Below are positions 1 to 14,561 of a DNA stretch of 64,000 nucleotides, piece by piece. The translations under genes were made by a program, and so were the position numbers. This stretch comes from Symbiodinium natans. Taxonomy: Eukaryota; Sar; Dinophyceae; Suessiales; Symbiodiniaceae. Under the pieces are notes generated by a model. That model saw only the letters and a program-made list of their open reading frames with translations. It searched no databases and was not told the origin of the DNA. Position 1 is the first letter of the stretch. Each line of letters starts with the position of its first letter. The stretch covers positions 572,642 to 636,641 of the forward strand of contig CAJNDS010002149.1 of NCBI GenBank assembly GCA_905221605.1. Reading direction: 5' to 3'.

Positions 1-3000
1 GCTCGCCTCCCGCCTCGTCAAATGCGCCCAACCACTTGGGGGAGTTGGTGCAGCACAAGCTTTGGAGCACATTATGGTTTGTGGTCCTGAAAGTGAGCCC
101 CGTGAGTCGCAGGCTCGCGCCTCCCCCGCGTCGTCAATGCGCCCACCACGTGGATTTGGTGCAGCAAGCTTTTGGAGCATTAGGGTTTGGAGGGCAGGAA
201 AGTACCCCGATGATGCGCTGAATTGCGCGCCTCCCGCGTCGTCAAATTCGCCCAACCACTTGGGGCGTCTGGAGCACTAGGGTTTGGAGGGCAGGAAAGG
301 AGCCCCGATGATGCTCATGATGCTCGCCTCCCGCCTTGTCACATGCGCCCAACCACTTGGGGGAGTTGGTGCAGCAAGCGTCTGGAGCACTAGGGTTTGG
401 AGGGCAGGAAAGGAGCCCCGATGATGCTCATGATGCCCGCCTCCCGCCTCGTCAAATGCGCCCAACCACTTGGGGGAGTTGGTGCAGCAAGCGTCTGGAG
501 CACTAGGGTTTGGAGGGCAGGAAAGGAGCCCCGATGATGCTCATGATGCTCGCCTCCCGCCTCGTCAAATGCGCCCAAACACTTGGGGGAGTTGGTGCAG
601 CAAGCGTCTGGAGCACTAGGGATTGGAGGGCAGGAAAGGAGCCCCGATGATGCTCATGATGCTCGCCTCCCGCCTCGTCAAATGCGCCCAACCACTTGGG
701 GGAGTTGGTGCAGCAAGCGTCTGGAGCACTAGGGTTTGGAGGGCAGGAAAGGAGCCCCGATGATGCTCATGATGCTTGCCTCGCGCCTCGTCAAATGCGC
801 CCAACCACTTGGGGGAGTTGGTGCAGCAAGTGTCTGGAGCACCAGGGTTTGGAGGGCAGGAAAGGAGCCCCGATGATGCTCATGATGCTCGCCTCCCGCC
901 TCGTCAAATGCGCCCAACCACTTGGGGGAGTTGGTGCAGCAAGCGTCTGGAGCACTAGGGTTTGGAGGGCAGGAAAGGAGCCCCGATGATGCTCATGATG
1001 CTCGCCTCCCGCGTCGTCAAATGCGCCCAACCACTTGGGGGAGTTGGTGCAGCAAGCGTTTGGAGCATTAGGGTTTGGAGGGCAGGAAAGGAGCCCCGAT
1101 GATGCTCATGATGCTCGCCTCCCGCGTCGTCAAATGCGCCCAACCACTTGGGGGAGTTGGTGCAGCAAGCGTTTGGAGCATTGGGGTTTGGAGGGCAGGA
1201 AAGGAGCCCCGATGATGCTCATGATGCTCGCCTCCCGCGTCGTCAAATGCGCCCAACCACTTGGGGGAGTTGGTGCAGCAAGCGTTTGGAGCATTGGGGT
1301 TTGGAGGGCAGGAAAGGAGCCCCGATGATGCTCATGATGCTCGCCTCCCGCGTCGTCAAATGCGCCCAACCACTTGGGGGAGTTGGTGCAGCAAGCGTTT
1401 GGAGCATTGGGGTTTGGAGGGCAGGAAAGGAGCCCCGATGATGCTCATGATGCTCGCCTCCCGCGTCGTCAAATGCGCCCAACCACTTGGGGGAGTTGGT
1501 GCAGCAAGCGTTTGGAGCATTGGGGTTTGGAGGGCAGGAAAGGAGCCCGATGATGCTCATGATGCTCGCCTCCCGCGTCGTCAAATGCGCCCAACCACTT
1601 GGGGGAGTTGGTGCAGCAAGCGTTTGGAGCATTGGGGTTTGGAGGGCAGGAAAGGAGCCCCGATGATGCTCATGATGCTCGCCTCCCGCGTCGTCAAATG
1701 CGCCCAACCACTTGGGGGAGTTGGTGCAGCAGCGTTTGGAGCATTGGGGTTTGGAGGGCAGGAAAGGAGCCCCGATGATGCTCATGATGCTCGCCTCCCG
1801 CGTCGTCAAATGCGCCCAACCACTTGGGGGAGTTGGTGCAGCAAGCGTTTGGAGCATTGGGGTTTGGAGGGCAGGAAAGGAGCCCCGATGATGCTCATGA
1901 TGCTCGCCTCCCGCGTCGTCAAATGCGCCCAACCACTTGGGGGAGTTGGTGCAGCAAGCGTTTGGAGCATTAGGGTTTGGAGGGCAGGAAAGGAGCCCCG
2001 ATGATGCTCATGATGCTCGCCTCCCGCGTCGTCAAATGCGCCCAACCACTTGGGGGAGTTGGTGCAGCAAGCGTTTGGAGCATTAGGGTTTGGAGGGCAG
2101 GAAAGGAGCCCCGATGATGCTCATGATGCTCGCCTCCCGCATCGTCAAATGCGCCCAACCACTTGGGGGAGTTGGTGCAGCAAGCGTTTGGAGCATTAGG
2201 GTTTGGAGGGCTGGAAAGGAGCCTCGATGATGCTCATGATGCTCGCCTCCTGCATCGTCAAATGCGCCCAACCACTTGGGGGAGTTGGTGCAGCAAGCGT
2301 TTGGAGCATTAGGGTTTGGAGGGCTGGAAAGGAGCCCCGATGATGCTCATGATGCTCGCCTCCCGCGTCGTCAAATGCGCCCAACCACTTGGGGAAGTTG
2401 GTGCACAAAGCGTTTGGTGAGGAGCATTGGGGTTTGGAGGGCAGGAAAGGAGCCCCGTGATTCTCAGATGCGCGCCTCCCGCGTCGTCAAATGCGCCCAA
2501 GCCTGGGGGGAGTTGTGCAGTCAACGTTTGGAGCATTGTGGTTTGGGGGGCAGGAAAGGAGCCCCCGATGTGCTCATGATGCTCGCCTCCTCCCTGCGTC
2601 GTCAAATGCGCCCAACCACTTGGGGGAGTTTGGTGCAAGCAAGCGTTTTTTGGAGCATTGGGGTTTGGAGGCAGGAAAGGAGCCCGATGATGCTCATGAT
2701 GCGCGCCTTCCCGCGTCGTCAAATGCGCCCAACCCTTGGGGGCGTTGGTGCAGCAAGCGTTTGTGCATTGGGGTTTTGAGGGCAGGAAAGGGCCCCGATG
2801 ATTGCCTGCTGCTAGCCCTCCCGCGTCGGTCAAATGGCCCAACCACTTGGGGGAGTTGGTGCAGGCAAGCGTTGGAGCATTGGGGTTTGGAGGGCAGGAA
2901 AGGAGCCCCGATGATGCTCATGATGCTCGCCGCCCGCCTCGTCAAATGCGCCCAACCACTTGGGGGAGTTGGTGCAGCAAGCGTCTGGAGCATCAGGGTT

Positions 3001-4165
3001 TGGAGGGCAGGAAAGGAGCCCCGATGATGCTCATGATGCTCGCCTCCCGCCTCGGCAAATGCGCCCAACCACTTGGGGGAGTTGGAGCAGCAAGCGTCTG
3101 GAGCACTAGGGTTTGGAGGGCAGGAAAGGAGCCCCGATGATGCTCATGATGCTCGCCTCCCGCCTCGTCAAATGCGCCCAACCACTTGCGGGAGCTGGTG
3201 CAGCAAGCGTCTGGAGCATTAGGGTTTGGAGGGCAGGAAAGGAGCCCCGATGATGCTCATGATGCTCGCCTCCCGCCTCGTCAAATGCGCCCAACCACTT
3301 GGGGGAGTTGGTGCAGCAAGCGTCTGGAGCATTAGGGTTTGGAGGGCAGGAAAGGAGCCCCGATGAGGCTCATGATGCTCGCCTCCCGCCTCGTCAAATG
3401 CGACCAACCACTTGGGGGAGTTGGTGCAGCAATCGTCTCGAGCATTAGGGTTTGGAGTGCAGGAAAGGAGCCCCGATGATGCTCATGATGCTCGCCTCCG
3501 CCTCGTCAAATGCGCCCAACCACTTGGGGGAGTTGGTGCAGCAAGCGTCTGGAGCACTAGGGTTTGGAGTGCAGGAAAGGAGCCCCGATGATGCTCATGA
3601 TGCTCGCCTCCCGCCTCGTCAAATGCGCCCAACCGCTTGGGGGAGTTGGTGCAGCAAGCGTCTGGAGCATTGGGGTTTGGAGGGCAGGAAAGGAGCCCCG
3701 ATGATGCTCATGATGCTCGCCTCCACCTCGTCAAATGCGCCCAACCCTTTGGGGATGCTTCCCGCGTCGTCAAATGCGCCCAACCACTTGGGGGAGTTGG
3801 TGCAGCAAGCGTTGGAGCATTGGGGTTTGGAGGGCAGGAAAGGAGCCCCGATGATGCTCATGATGCTCGCCTCCCGCGTCGTCAAATGCGCCCAACCACT
3901 TGGGGGAGTTGGTGCAGCAAGCGTTTGGAGCATTGGGGTTTGGAGGGCAGGAAAGGAGCCCCGATGATGCTCATGATGCTCGCCTCCCGCGTCGTCAAAT
4001 GCGCCCAACCACTTGGGGGAGTTGGTGCAGCAAGCGTTTGGAGCATTGGGGTTTGGAGGGCAGGAAAGGAGCCCCGATGATGCTCATGATGCTCGCCTCC
4101 CGCGTCGTCAAATGCGCCCAACCACTTGGGGGAGTTGGTGCAGCAAGCGTTTGGAGCATTGGGGC
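1..4165. repeat. 113-bp satellite array, about 36 copies, cut by left window edge
   Basis: The same motif, with core AACCACTTGGGGGAGTTGG, recurs every 113 bp from the window start until it stops abruptly inside a unit at 4165. Each unit contains a TAGGGTTTGG or TGGGGTTTGG telomere-like word and the run GATGATGCTCATGATG. Two sequence types occur in blocks: type A (CCTCGTC with GTCTGGAGCAC) at about 1-960 and 2930-3720, type B (GCGTCGTC with GTTTGGAGCATT) at about 1000-2400 and 3760-4165. Between 2400 and 2880 the units are badly degenerate with indels. Because 113 is not a multiple of three, open frames in both strands are just the repeat read through and are not taken as genes. Confidence 0.97.
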
Positions 4166-7100
4166 TTGTTCGCCCACTTTGCCAAGGCCTGGGATGAGTA
4201 CGCTTCCGAACTCTGTGCCATGCCGGAGACCCCAGCAACCAGGATTTAGGGTTTCGGGCCGGTTTGGCATGGGTGCTGTTCTCAGTCAGGGTCCCTTTTT
4301 GGGGGTGTCTTTCTTATAAGTGGGCCCAACTGTCCCATCATGAAAGGTACAGGCCAGATCATCCCAACCTCACACCCTAAATCCCTAAGAACCCTAAGCC
4401 CGATAGCCCTGAAAACCTAAGAAGCACGAACCTTGAGAGGCACCGGCCTTGGTGGAATGCCGCTCAGGACGAGGTGGGTCTGGTTTTCGACTTCCACGGC
4501 AGAGCCTGACTTGCGCACCACCCCCCCCCCCCCCCAATAATAAGACAAACCGAGTGGGTCTAGCAAAGAACCTGCGTTCCCACGACAAGTTTGTTTGCTT
4601 TCAGATCCGTTGCGGTGAGCAGAAGGTCTTCATCGGATTCGTCTGTTGTATGATGAATGTAAAAGTACATACAAACACATATGCGCACATATGTGTATGA
4701 ATATATATATATATGGTCACAAACTATATTAGTCGGGGCTAGTGTCTATTTTGTGATTTGAGCTAGTTGTGCTCGTTGAATAACTGTGATAATCGGGCTA
4801 GTTCTGTTTATCAAGTCTATTTGGTTATTCTCACTGAATACAAAAGCATACAAAAGCAACGACAATCGCATCTCCGCCTCGAGCACCGGGTTGTCCCAAT
4901 GACTGTCCGTCATTCTGATTCAATATTCCCTGGCCATGTTGAACAGAGAAAACTTTATTTAACGAAAACTGTAGCTGACCTCCAATTATGTCAATAAAAC
5001 AAGATAGGTTATCTGCATCTACAACTTGTGGTTGGGGGGTCAACATAGTCAGGAAGTGTGTAGCCTTTATAAGTGTTGTTCATGCAATGAAGCGGCATAC
5101 GTCTTGGGTTAAAAGGCAGAGCCATTTGTTCTATGATTTTGCAAGGCATATAACCAGCCCCCTAATGACAAAACAGCCTACCTAGCCCCAGTTTGTCATC
5201 ATCAGGTTGGGTTAAAACTTGATGAGCCTTTGATGTTTCATGAGTTTAAACCCTGTATTCGAGATGCGTATTCAGAATTTGTGAAAGCCTCGTCTCACTT
5301 AAATAAGGTTTACACAGGCTTCACGGCTTCATGGCCAGAACTTGTAGAAAATCCTTTTGGTTACATACAAGGTTATCCCGCCGATGAGTTTTTAGTGCCA
5401 ATCATAATTCAAATCAATTCATGATTCAATGGCCTTTAAACGCGCCATCGGGGTAAAGCGGGAGCTCAGCCTCAATCTCTCTTAATGTCACGCGAAAAAA
5501 GTGATACTTCCTACTCCTCTTAAATACTGAATGCCTTGCTCAATGATAGCGAAAGGAGGCTAAATTTGTGTAAAAGCGAACCCGTCTTTTCGGCTTGAGA
5601 CAGCGGCTAGACTTTTCCACTAGGGCAACTATCTGCTCAGGGGAGAATCTCAGAACTCGTGTTGCTTTTGCATTTTCATGGGTTCCCCTCGGGTCTTGGT
5701 GTTCTTGATGTTGGCTAAAAATTTTCGAGGGAAAGCCACCCGAAACCAGAAGAAGCAACACCACAAATTCGAGGAATAAACCAAGAAACGGGTTCTCAGA
5801 TTCTCCCTGGAGGTTTTTTGTTTTTTGAATCCTTGTTTTTGGTTTTGGGTCTGCTGGCAAATCCGGGTGTTTGGGTTTTCCTCTAGTTGGTTTTGGTATT
5901 TCTTGGTCTTGTTCTGACAGAAAATGCCAGACACCTTGAAGAAAACAAAAAGGCAAAAACAACAAAAGCACACAAAAACAAGAAGCCAGTCCTGAAATTC
6001 TCCCTTTGGTTTGGGGGCTGCTGACCGGGAATCGGCAGCCCCGCAGGGATCATCGGTTTAGGGTTTTTTGAGAATCGCGTCTCAATCGCCATTTGCCGTG
6101 GTTTCGAGGGCAGTGTCTGTAGCTGGGGGGTGGGGGGGGGAGGGGAGGAGGGGGGAGAGTGACCATATATATGTATATACACATACACACGTACGTATAG
6201 ACATACATATAGACAGACATATATACATATGTTTGTTTACGCAGTACAAAATACCGACCCTGAAGACCCCAATCTCGAAGTAGGTGGACCACGAGCTGCG
6301 AGAGTCCGCCCTGCTCACTGCCAGTGCCCTCAGCACTGCCCAGCATTGCCCATGATAATGGGTTTAGAGCTTGGGGTTGAAGTCTCTGGGGACTATTGGA
6401 CAAGTTCAAGGAACCGAAAGGAACCCAAAGGAGCCTAACCAGGAAGGCCTTAAAGACCTATCGTGGTGATCCTCTGGGTTTCGAACTCCCCCAAGGTCGA
6501 CAGCTGCATCGCTGCCACGCGGAAAGCGCTGGCCTTCCGCGTCGTCAGCGGTGCCTCCCACGCGAAACAAAAGGGGCGTTCAGGGGAGTTTTGGAGGCTT
6601 CAGGTCTACACACCTTCAGCATGGCCCCCTTTTGTCTGGGAACCACAACCAGCAGGAGTGTACAGGTCCCGCAATAGGGTTGGGAGGTGACCTGGGCACC
6701 GACCAGCCTGCGCTGGCTCTTCCCGGCGAGGGCGATGAGGAGAAGATGCAGGCAGGAGCTGAGATGAACTCTTGACATCCACATCCCTCAGACATGACAA
6801 GACATCTTCGATCAAGTAAAGTTATGATCTGCTTTTGCAGTGTGAATATTCTACTATATCATAGAACTTGTGAGATCTCTTATGTTAGAATATATTACAG
6901 ATCATTGCGTTATGTGAGCAAAAATTGTGTGTCATATCGTATCATGTCATATGATCGCATCGCATCGCATCGTTTACCCCATCCGGATCAAAGCCAGTTG
7001 GAATCTGCTGAGGTGGGCGACCCGGGCTCACCGCGGCCAGGGGAGGTGGGGGGGGGGCCCGTGCGGAGGTTTCATTGTATCTTCTCGAGAACCCATGAGG

Positions 7101-7776
7101 TCGGGGTTCAAGAAAAATGGGGGCTTCGGGTTTGGGGCTAGGCTTCAGGGTTTAGTGAATTTAGTATTGTCAAAGTTTTCCTTGTAAGCTTGGACCACTG
7201 AGCCATGGACTATGACCCATCTGAAGCCCCAAGCATTTCTGAAGCTGAGCCTCGGCGGCCCTGTGCAGCTCTCCACAGCAACAAGTACAGAAGTACAGAA
7301 GTACAGAAGTACAGAAGCAAGGCCGCGGCAGACCTGCACTCGCTGCCCGCGCTCGCCGTGGTGGCGAATGGTTCAGGGCTTGGCGAAGCATGGTCGCCGT
7401 TTGGGGGTTTTGGGTGCCAAAGGAATGAACCGTGATTTGTGAAACACCCGTTTCCAGGTTCTGATGTATTGAAGCGTCGGATCACTGCAGGCACCCGCTT
7501 CAGTGGAGTGACCAAGTTCGGCCGCAGCTCGTCGCGGAGGAGCCTCTTTGATGTGGTTCGGCATTTGCAGAAAAGATGTTTTGCCACAGGTCCAGGAAAG
7601 GAGTTCCTCCCTTTATGGTTAGTCCTGCGGCGGCCCGACACCGACGGACACCAGCAAGAAGCGAAAGGCTGAGTGGAGTTGCTCTTCCGGAAGCTATGAA
7701 CACTGGAATCCTGAACGCCAGCCCTAAACAGTAGACCATAATTCATAGTAGACCCTAAACTTCAATCTGCTCGAAG
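4166..7776. other. gene-poor spacer with simple repeats
   Basis: No gene resolved. It holds a C run near 4518-4535, an AT-rich patch at 4690-5430 unlike its surroundings, a G-rich run near 6124-6160 followed by ATAC-type repeats to 6235, and four copies of a 9-bp AGTACAGAA unit at about 7284-7317. A possible plus-strand exon lies near 6495-6604 (reads VDSCIAATRKALAF and on), ending at CAG before GTCTAC, but nothing identifies it. Telomere-like words begin to appear here. Confidence 0.5.
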
Positions 7777-9351
<1,575 letters not shown>

Positions 9352-12300
9352 AACCCTAAACCCTACACCCCGAAAGACAAGAACAAAAGCACGCTTTGAA
9401 CTTTGGGGAGTGGGGGGGGAAGGGGGTGTGCCGGTTTTGAGAGAGAGAGAGAGATTAAAAAAAATATATGTATATGTATATGTATGCAAATGGCCATAGA
9501 TACAGATATACACATACATAGAAATAGATATAGATAAAGATATGGCTTGACAACTTTGGAGGACCGAAGAAGGTCAGATCAGAAGCTGGAGACCATGAAG
9601 CCCTAAACCCCAAACCCTAAACTCCTTAAACGCCCGAAGGAAGACCTGAAACACCCTACAGTAAAGGCGTTTTTGAATCGCCCAGGAGGTTGCCGCTGCC
9701 AGAAAAGCCACCGGCACTACCGCTTGCATTCCCTGCGGCTGATGACCAGCCGGGCCAGGGACTTGGAAGATGATTTCGTTTCGGGGGGGGGGGGGGGGGT
9801 GAGGATCCTGGAGTTTTGGGTGTGCAATTGGGGGGGGTAGTTTTTGGTGTATAGGGTGCAATATAGGGTTTAGGGTTCAGGGCAGACGTCATAATTAACA
9901 TAAACAGATACTTTCACGAACATGCTGCTTTATGTGTGTATGCACGCGTGGACTTACACGAAGCTGCGCTCGCAGTTGCTCACAGCCGTGCAGACATGTA
10001 TGCCAGTAAGTGTGACAAGGTTCCTGGACAGCTTGGTACCCACTGGCACTATCTGCGCACTGTTGGGCACGAAATGAGAGTTTTGATGTACACTGGGACA
10101 GCAGAGTCGAGTCCGACGGACCAGCTGCTTCATGTCTTCAATTCCGGTTCTTCGCAAGACCCCTATATGCATCATTTCCTTCGAACATCCCGTACAGGTA
10201 ACTGCTGCGGGAGCCATCCTTCCGTTTTCGGACCGATAATTGCTTCGCCGCAGGCATCTTGTCGCGGGACTCTGCGCAGAACTCTCTGGGGGATTGCGGG
10301 ACCTTTGCGAGATTTTTTTGGGCGGGTCACTCCTGGGAACGCATGATGGGCAGGGGCACGACGCGGAGCGCCATATCACGACTTCCATAGGGGTGCAGCA
10401 AAGGGCCACTGAGACTTGCGACTTGATCTAGTTGAGTTGTTGTCGACACGTCTCTCAAGTTCTTCTTCCGTGTGCGATTCTGTTGCTTTGTTGAGGCCTG
10501 CAGGATGAGCCTTTCCAGGCAGGGCGCATGCTCCACTGCCATCCGGCACCAATGCTTCGTCGGAACAAGAGCGTTGCGTTGTGAACGTTGTGTGCTATTC
10601 TGGCTCTGCCTCATGTTGTGCCATTTTCTGGGAAGCTGCCTCGGAGGCTGACCCCAACCTTTCCAGAGATTCCTGAGGAGCTTGGATCTTCGCAAGCTGG
10701 CACCGGTCAACACTTGCATTTTGTCCATCACGAGTTTTGTAGCTCTCCTAGAGAAGCCGCCTTGCACCTGCGCGTCAGGAGCCAGCGTCACCAAGGTCCG
10801 ACACCTGCTCCATGAAGAAGGTGCCATAGCACTCTGTACTTTCGCATGAATCATGGCGGGTCCTGAGCAGACAGAGCGGAATTGATCATCCTCAGTTGCC
10901 TCTCAGTGTTTCCAGCACTGTTCCTGCCTCTTTGCACCAACTCGGGGAGCCCATGCAGGACGACAGCGCTGCGTGCCCAGGCGGATCTTGCACGGCCCTA
11001 AATGGCCCTAAGCCGGTATGCTGGCTCTTGGACTCTTGGCCCTTGTGCTTTTGCCAGGCCTTAAGGCCTTAAGGCCTTAAGGCACGGCATTGCACAGCGC
11101 TGCCAGGTGTTTCTCGGCCGGTGGAGCTGAGAAGGACCCGGAACAGCGGCCGCCAAACTCACAAAGACATGGTGAGGGGGTGCTGTTGTGGTGACCTGAG
11201 TTGAACAGCCTGAAGGTGCCACGAATCCGATGCAAACTTTGAATTAGGCCCCAACCCTCGAGCTGCTTTCTCCAGGTTTGTCCTTTCCCCTTGCTCTTCG
11301 GGGAACTCATAGGGTCTGCGAAGGACATCGGTGGCAGAAGGCACCGAGGATGGTGCCCCCGCATTGCCAGGTCCATTTCAGGGATTCATTTTGCTTGTGG
11401 ATGGTTCGGTTCTTTACCAAGGTAACTGCTTAGAAAGATCCGTACTCTGTTCTGCGTCAAGATTGTGTGAAAAGCTTGTGCCACGGCGGCGCTCTCGGGG
11501 CAGCAGGAAGGAAGTCGAGCCAGTGTACCCACAGGCTTCTGCCGTCTAAGCAAAATGCCACACCACACCCTAAACCCTCTCGGATGGGTTACCTCCCCTG
11601 ATCATCCCTACCCCGCACAGCTGCGTCAACGTTATGATGATATCTGGTGACAGGAGCTCGCTCAACCGGTCTAGCCTCCCTTTCCAAGACCCTTTCTGAC
11701 TTTTTGCGAGAAGCAGCCCTTCATTTGCGCGCTTCCCTCATAAAAGCGGCCAAGCCCACAAGCCCTAAACACGAAGCCCTTGTCACAACATGATATCGGG
11801 ACTGCCTAGATTTAGGGTTTTGTTTTGTGGCTCACTGAGGTACTGAGGACGGATCCTCGGATGAGGAGCTTGCAGAAGGAAGGCTCGAGGCCAGCAGAGC
11901 GAAAACTGCGGGGGAAAGGGGGGAAAGGGGGGAAAGGGGGGTGGAGTAATTAAGTGTTTGGAGTTTAGGGATTGGGGTGCCTTTTGCCTCAGCTGCTAAT
12001 CCTGCAACGCGCCTGAACCCTACAGCCCAAACATGCCCAAACCCTACAACACCGGAATTTAGCTCTCTGAACCCTGAACCATCAAATCCTGAGCCCTCAA
12101 GTCTCGAAGTTTATTCTAAGACAACCAAAGTCTAAGCCCCAAAGCCCCAGGCCTCCCAAACCCCAAACCCCTGACACACCATTAACCCCAAACCGCCCAG
12201 AGCGAGCTCATGCTGACGCTCAGCTCCCGGAAACCTCGGGGGCTCGGGAGCCAAGAAGTGAGATCCCGCACACGTTAAGGGCGTACAGGTTTTGTAGGGG

Positions 12301-13018
12301 CGCCTATGGGGGTTTAGAGGCTTTAGGGGCTGAGGGTAGTTCTGGGTTTACGGGTGTTTAGGCATACGGCCCTGTGGACTGTTCGAAAATTCCGTGGAGA
12401 CTTTGACGGTGAAGGCGCCTGGCGTCAGCAAAGCAGGGCGGGGGTTTGGGGGTATATAGGGGTTTCATAAGTTGATGTTCTCGATTTTGGGGAAATGCCG
12501 TTAATTGTATGGATTGGGGTTGTTCAGGATTTTGGGTTGCCATGGGGGAGGGGGCCGTCGGGGAATGGGGATACGTGCAGGGTTACTAGCAGTCCCGTGC
12601 CGGCCCTGTGTCACTCTGAGTCCTCGAGGGAGAAAAGGTGGGCTTTCGTTGCCTTCCAGAGGAATACAGTCAGATCAGAAAGGCTCCGTTGATCTTCGTT
12701 TCTGTCCTCACTTCCCCTCAAAGGTCGTCAAGCAGATCCCAGCTTCAAGTTGTGAGTTTGGTTCTTGGGGCACTGCCGCGCCATTCGGAGGCATCATGCG
12801 CATGGATAAGGGTCCATGTCCGGCTGGCTTTTTCTTGTAGGGCCCGAAGTGGCAAACCCTGAAATAGGCTTCCGCGAGCTGTGTTCAGAAGCTCAGGTGG
12901 CTGTCCACGGCGGCGCGCCACAGCCAGGAGGCGGCATGCCGGCCTCAGGAGGCACGGTGAACTCTCCACGATGCGGGTTTTGTTTAAAGCTGCAAGCCCT
13001 GTTATGATCTGCTTCGTA
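9352..13018. other. spacer with telomere-like words and a G run
   Basis: No gene resolved. CCCTAAACCC or TTTAGGG words occur near 9353, 9600, 9865, 11570, 11810 and 11960. A pure G run lies at 9783-9800 and a GGGGAAAG repeat at 11909-11942. Local open frames at 9.9-10.4 and 10.6-10.85 kb lack recognisable motifs or convincing splice context. Confidence 0.5.
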
Positions 13019-14561
13019 GAAGAGGCCCCTTTGCCGGAAGGCCTTGTGGTGGACGACGAACCATTGCATGCCCGATCCTGCTTCATGTTACCCGCCTGAA
13101 CGGGGTTCTTTGTAGTGAAGGAGTGTGGAAATGACTATTCTTGCGACACGTGTATGGTAGCTCGTTTTAAGTTCCTTGACGAGAAGAAAGTGGAGGCCTC
13201 CGCGGCGCAAGAGGTTGGGATTCGGCAGCGCTGGGACTCACACAGGCAGGGAAATTGAAAGCCTGTCGCCTGGAGCTATCATCTGCTGTCATCCAGGGAG
13301 CTGTCACGCCATGGCCACTAGCTCGGCAGGCCCGGCACGTGTGTGCCCATTGCGCCCTTGGAGCTGGACTTCATCTCAGGCAGACGCGGGGGAGGATGTT
13401 TATACAGACATATATATATATACACACACACACTGGTTCAAAACACAAGGGCGTGTCATCAAAGCTCAGTTTGACTCTGGCTCTGCGGATTCGGGGCATT
13501 CAATGTCCAGGTCCCCGGATGGGTGAGAAGATCGTGCTTTGCGAACGCGCCGGGGGCCCAGGGATGCAGAACCTGGGCCTGAAAGCCCACGAAGTGAACT
13601 CTCAGACGCATCAGAAACCATCAGGTCTGTAGGTAGGGTTTACGGTTTATGCGCGAATCTCTGCATTCCCATTCGTCCTTTAGGCTCGCAAGTTTGGAGA
13701 GTCCCTTCAGGTCTGTACGCTTGGCCGGGGCGAAGGCAATACGATCCAGGCCCGAGGGGGGGGTCGAGGAGACAGGGAGGAGGTTTGGGGGAATGCTTGC
13801 TGTCTTCGTTTCGGGGTTAAGAGTATGGCGTCGCGGAGTCAATTCTGCAATTGCGCATGCCCGTTGCGGAAGCCTTGAAAGCGCGAGCACGGCTGCAACC
13901 TTCGAAGTCCCGAGGGTTCCTTATCAGGTCACAGACTCGCAGCTGACCTCCGTGTCGCGTGTGCACTGCATCTTTGAGCGCCGTGGATGCGGTTGGGAGC
14001 GGCCTGTTCTGTCGTCACTTCATCTCCTCTAAGTTCAAAGTGCCGCATCTCAGGTTCTCCGGCAACCGGTGGCGGATGCGCGACAACAGCTCGACCAATG
14101 GCAGCTCGGCTCTTTCCAAAGTGCTCATGGGGGCAGTTGATGGCATGTTTGCAGAATCCTGGAAGATGTCTTCCAACTTACACACTATGTGTGATAAGCA
14201 CGTCGTACGATACTACAAAAAAATATCTATGCTTTCTTGTGCTATGCTAGATCATACATGTCGTTTCTATTCAGAAATGTAGTTGTGCAACATGGAGGCA
14301 CGTGGAGGCGCCTCAGCTGCGTCTTGGAACCTTCGGAGGCTGTGCCGGTGCACGGTCCGATGTCCATCCAGGCGCGCAACTGGGGGGGGGGGGGGGATTG
14401 GGCTTTCGGCTGTGCCTTGCTGCAACTTAGGCAGCCTCTAAAGAGCGTTTGCCATAGCGATCATACTGTACAGCAGGGGGTAGGGAAACTTAGAACAGTT
14501 TTTGGTCCAAGAGCGTTCTGCAAAGGCTGGCACGCATGAGTTCTTCGTGAAGCCCACCGAG
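13019..14561 (+). CDS. multi-exon gene piece encoding a second FHA domain
   Basis: Exon-like segments follow each other on the plus strand. 13019-13099 reads EEAPLPEGLVVDDEPLHARS. 13116 to about 13246 reads CGNDYSCDTCMVARFKFLDE (possible zinc ligands CxxxxxCxxC) and continues in a charged helix. 13928-13998 reads SQLTSVSRVHCIFERR, an FHA Ser-Arg-x-His core. 14054 onward reads NRWRMRDNSSTNGS, the FHA S-x-NG motif. The last two join in phase over a 55-nt GC-AG intron (13999-14053). Further segments near 14317 (LEPSEAVPVHGPMS) and 14530-14561 (THEFFVKPTEM) could complete the fold. Whether this belongs to the same gene as the 7.8-9.35 kb FHA exons cannot be told. Ends are unknown. Confidence 0.55.

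Noticed and set aside
1-4300. Overlapping 60-250 codon frames on both strands
   Set aside because: They recur every 113 bp as translations of the satellite; the unit is not a multiple of three.
5540-5973. 143-codon minus-strand frame near 5.5-6.0 kb
   Set aside because: Lys/Pro/Phe-rich low-complexity reading of A- and T-rich sequence, overlapping a second equally long frame; no motif or splice context.
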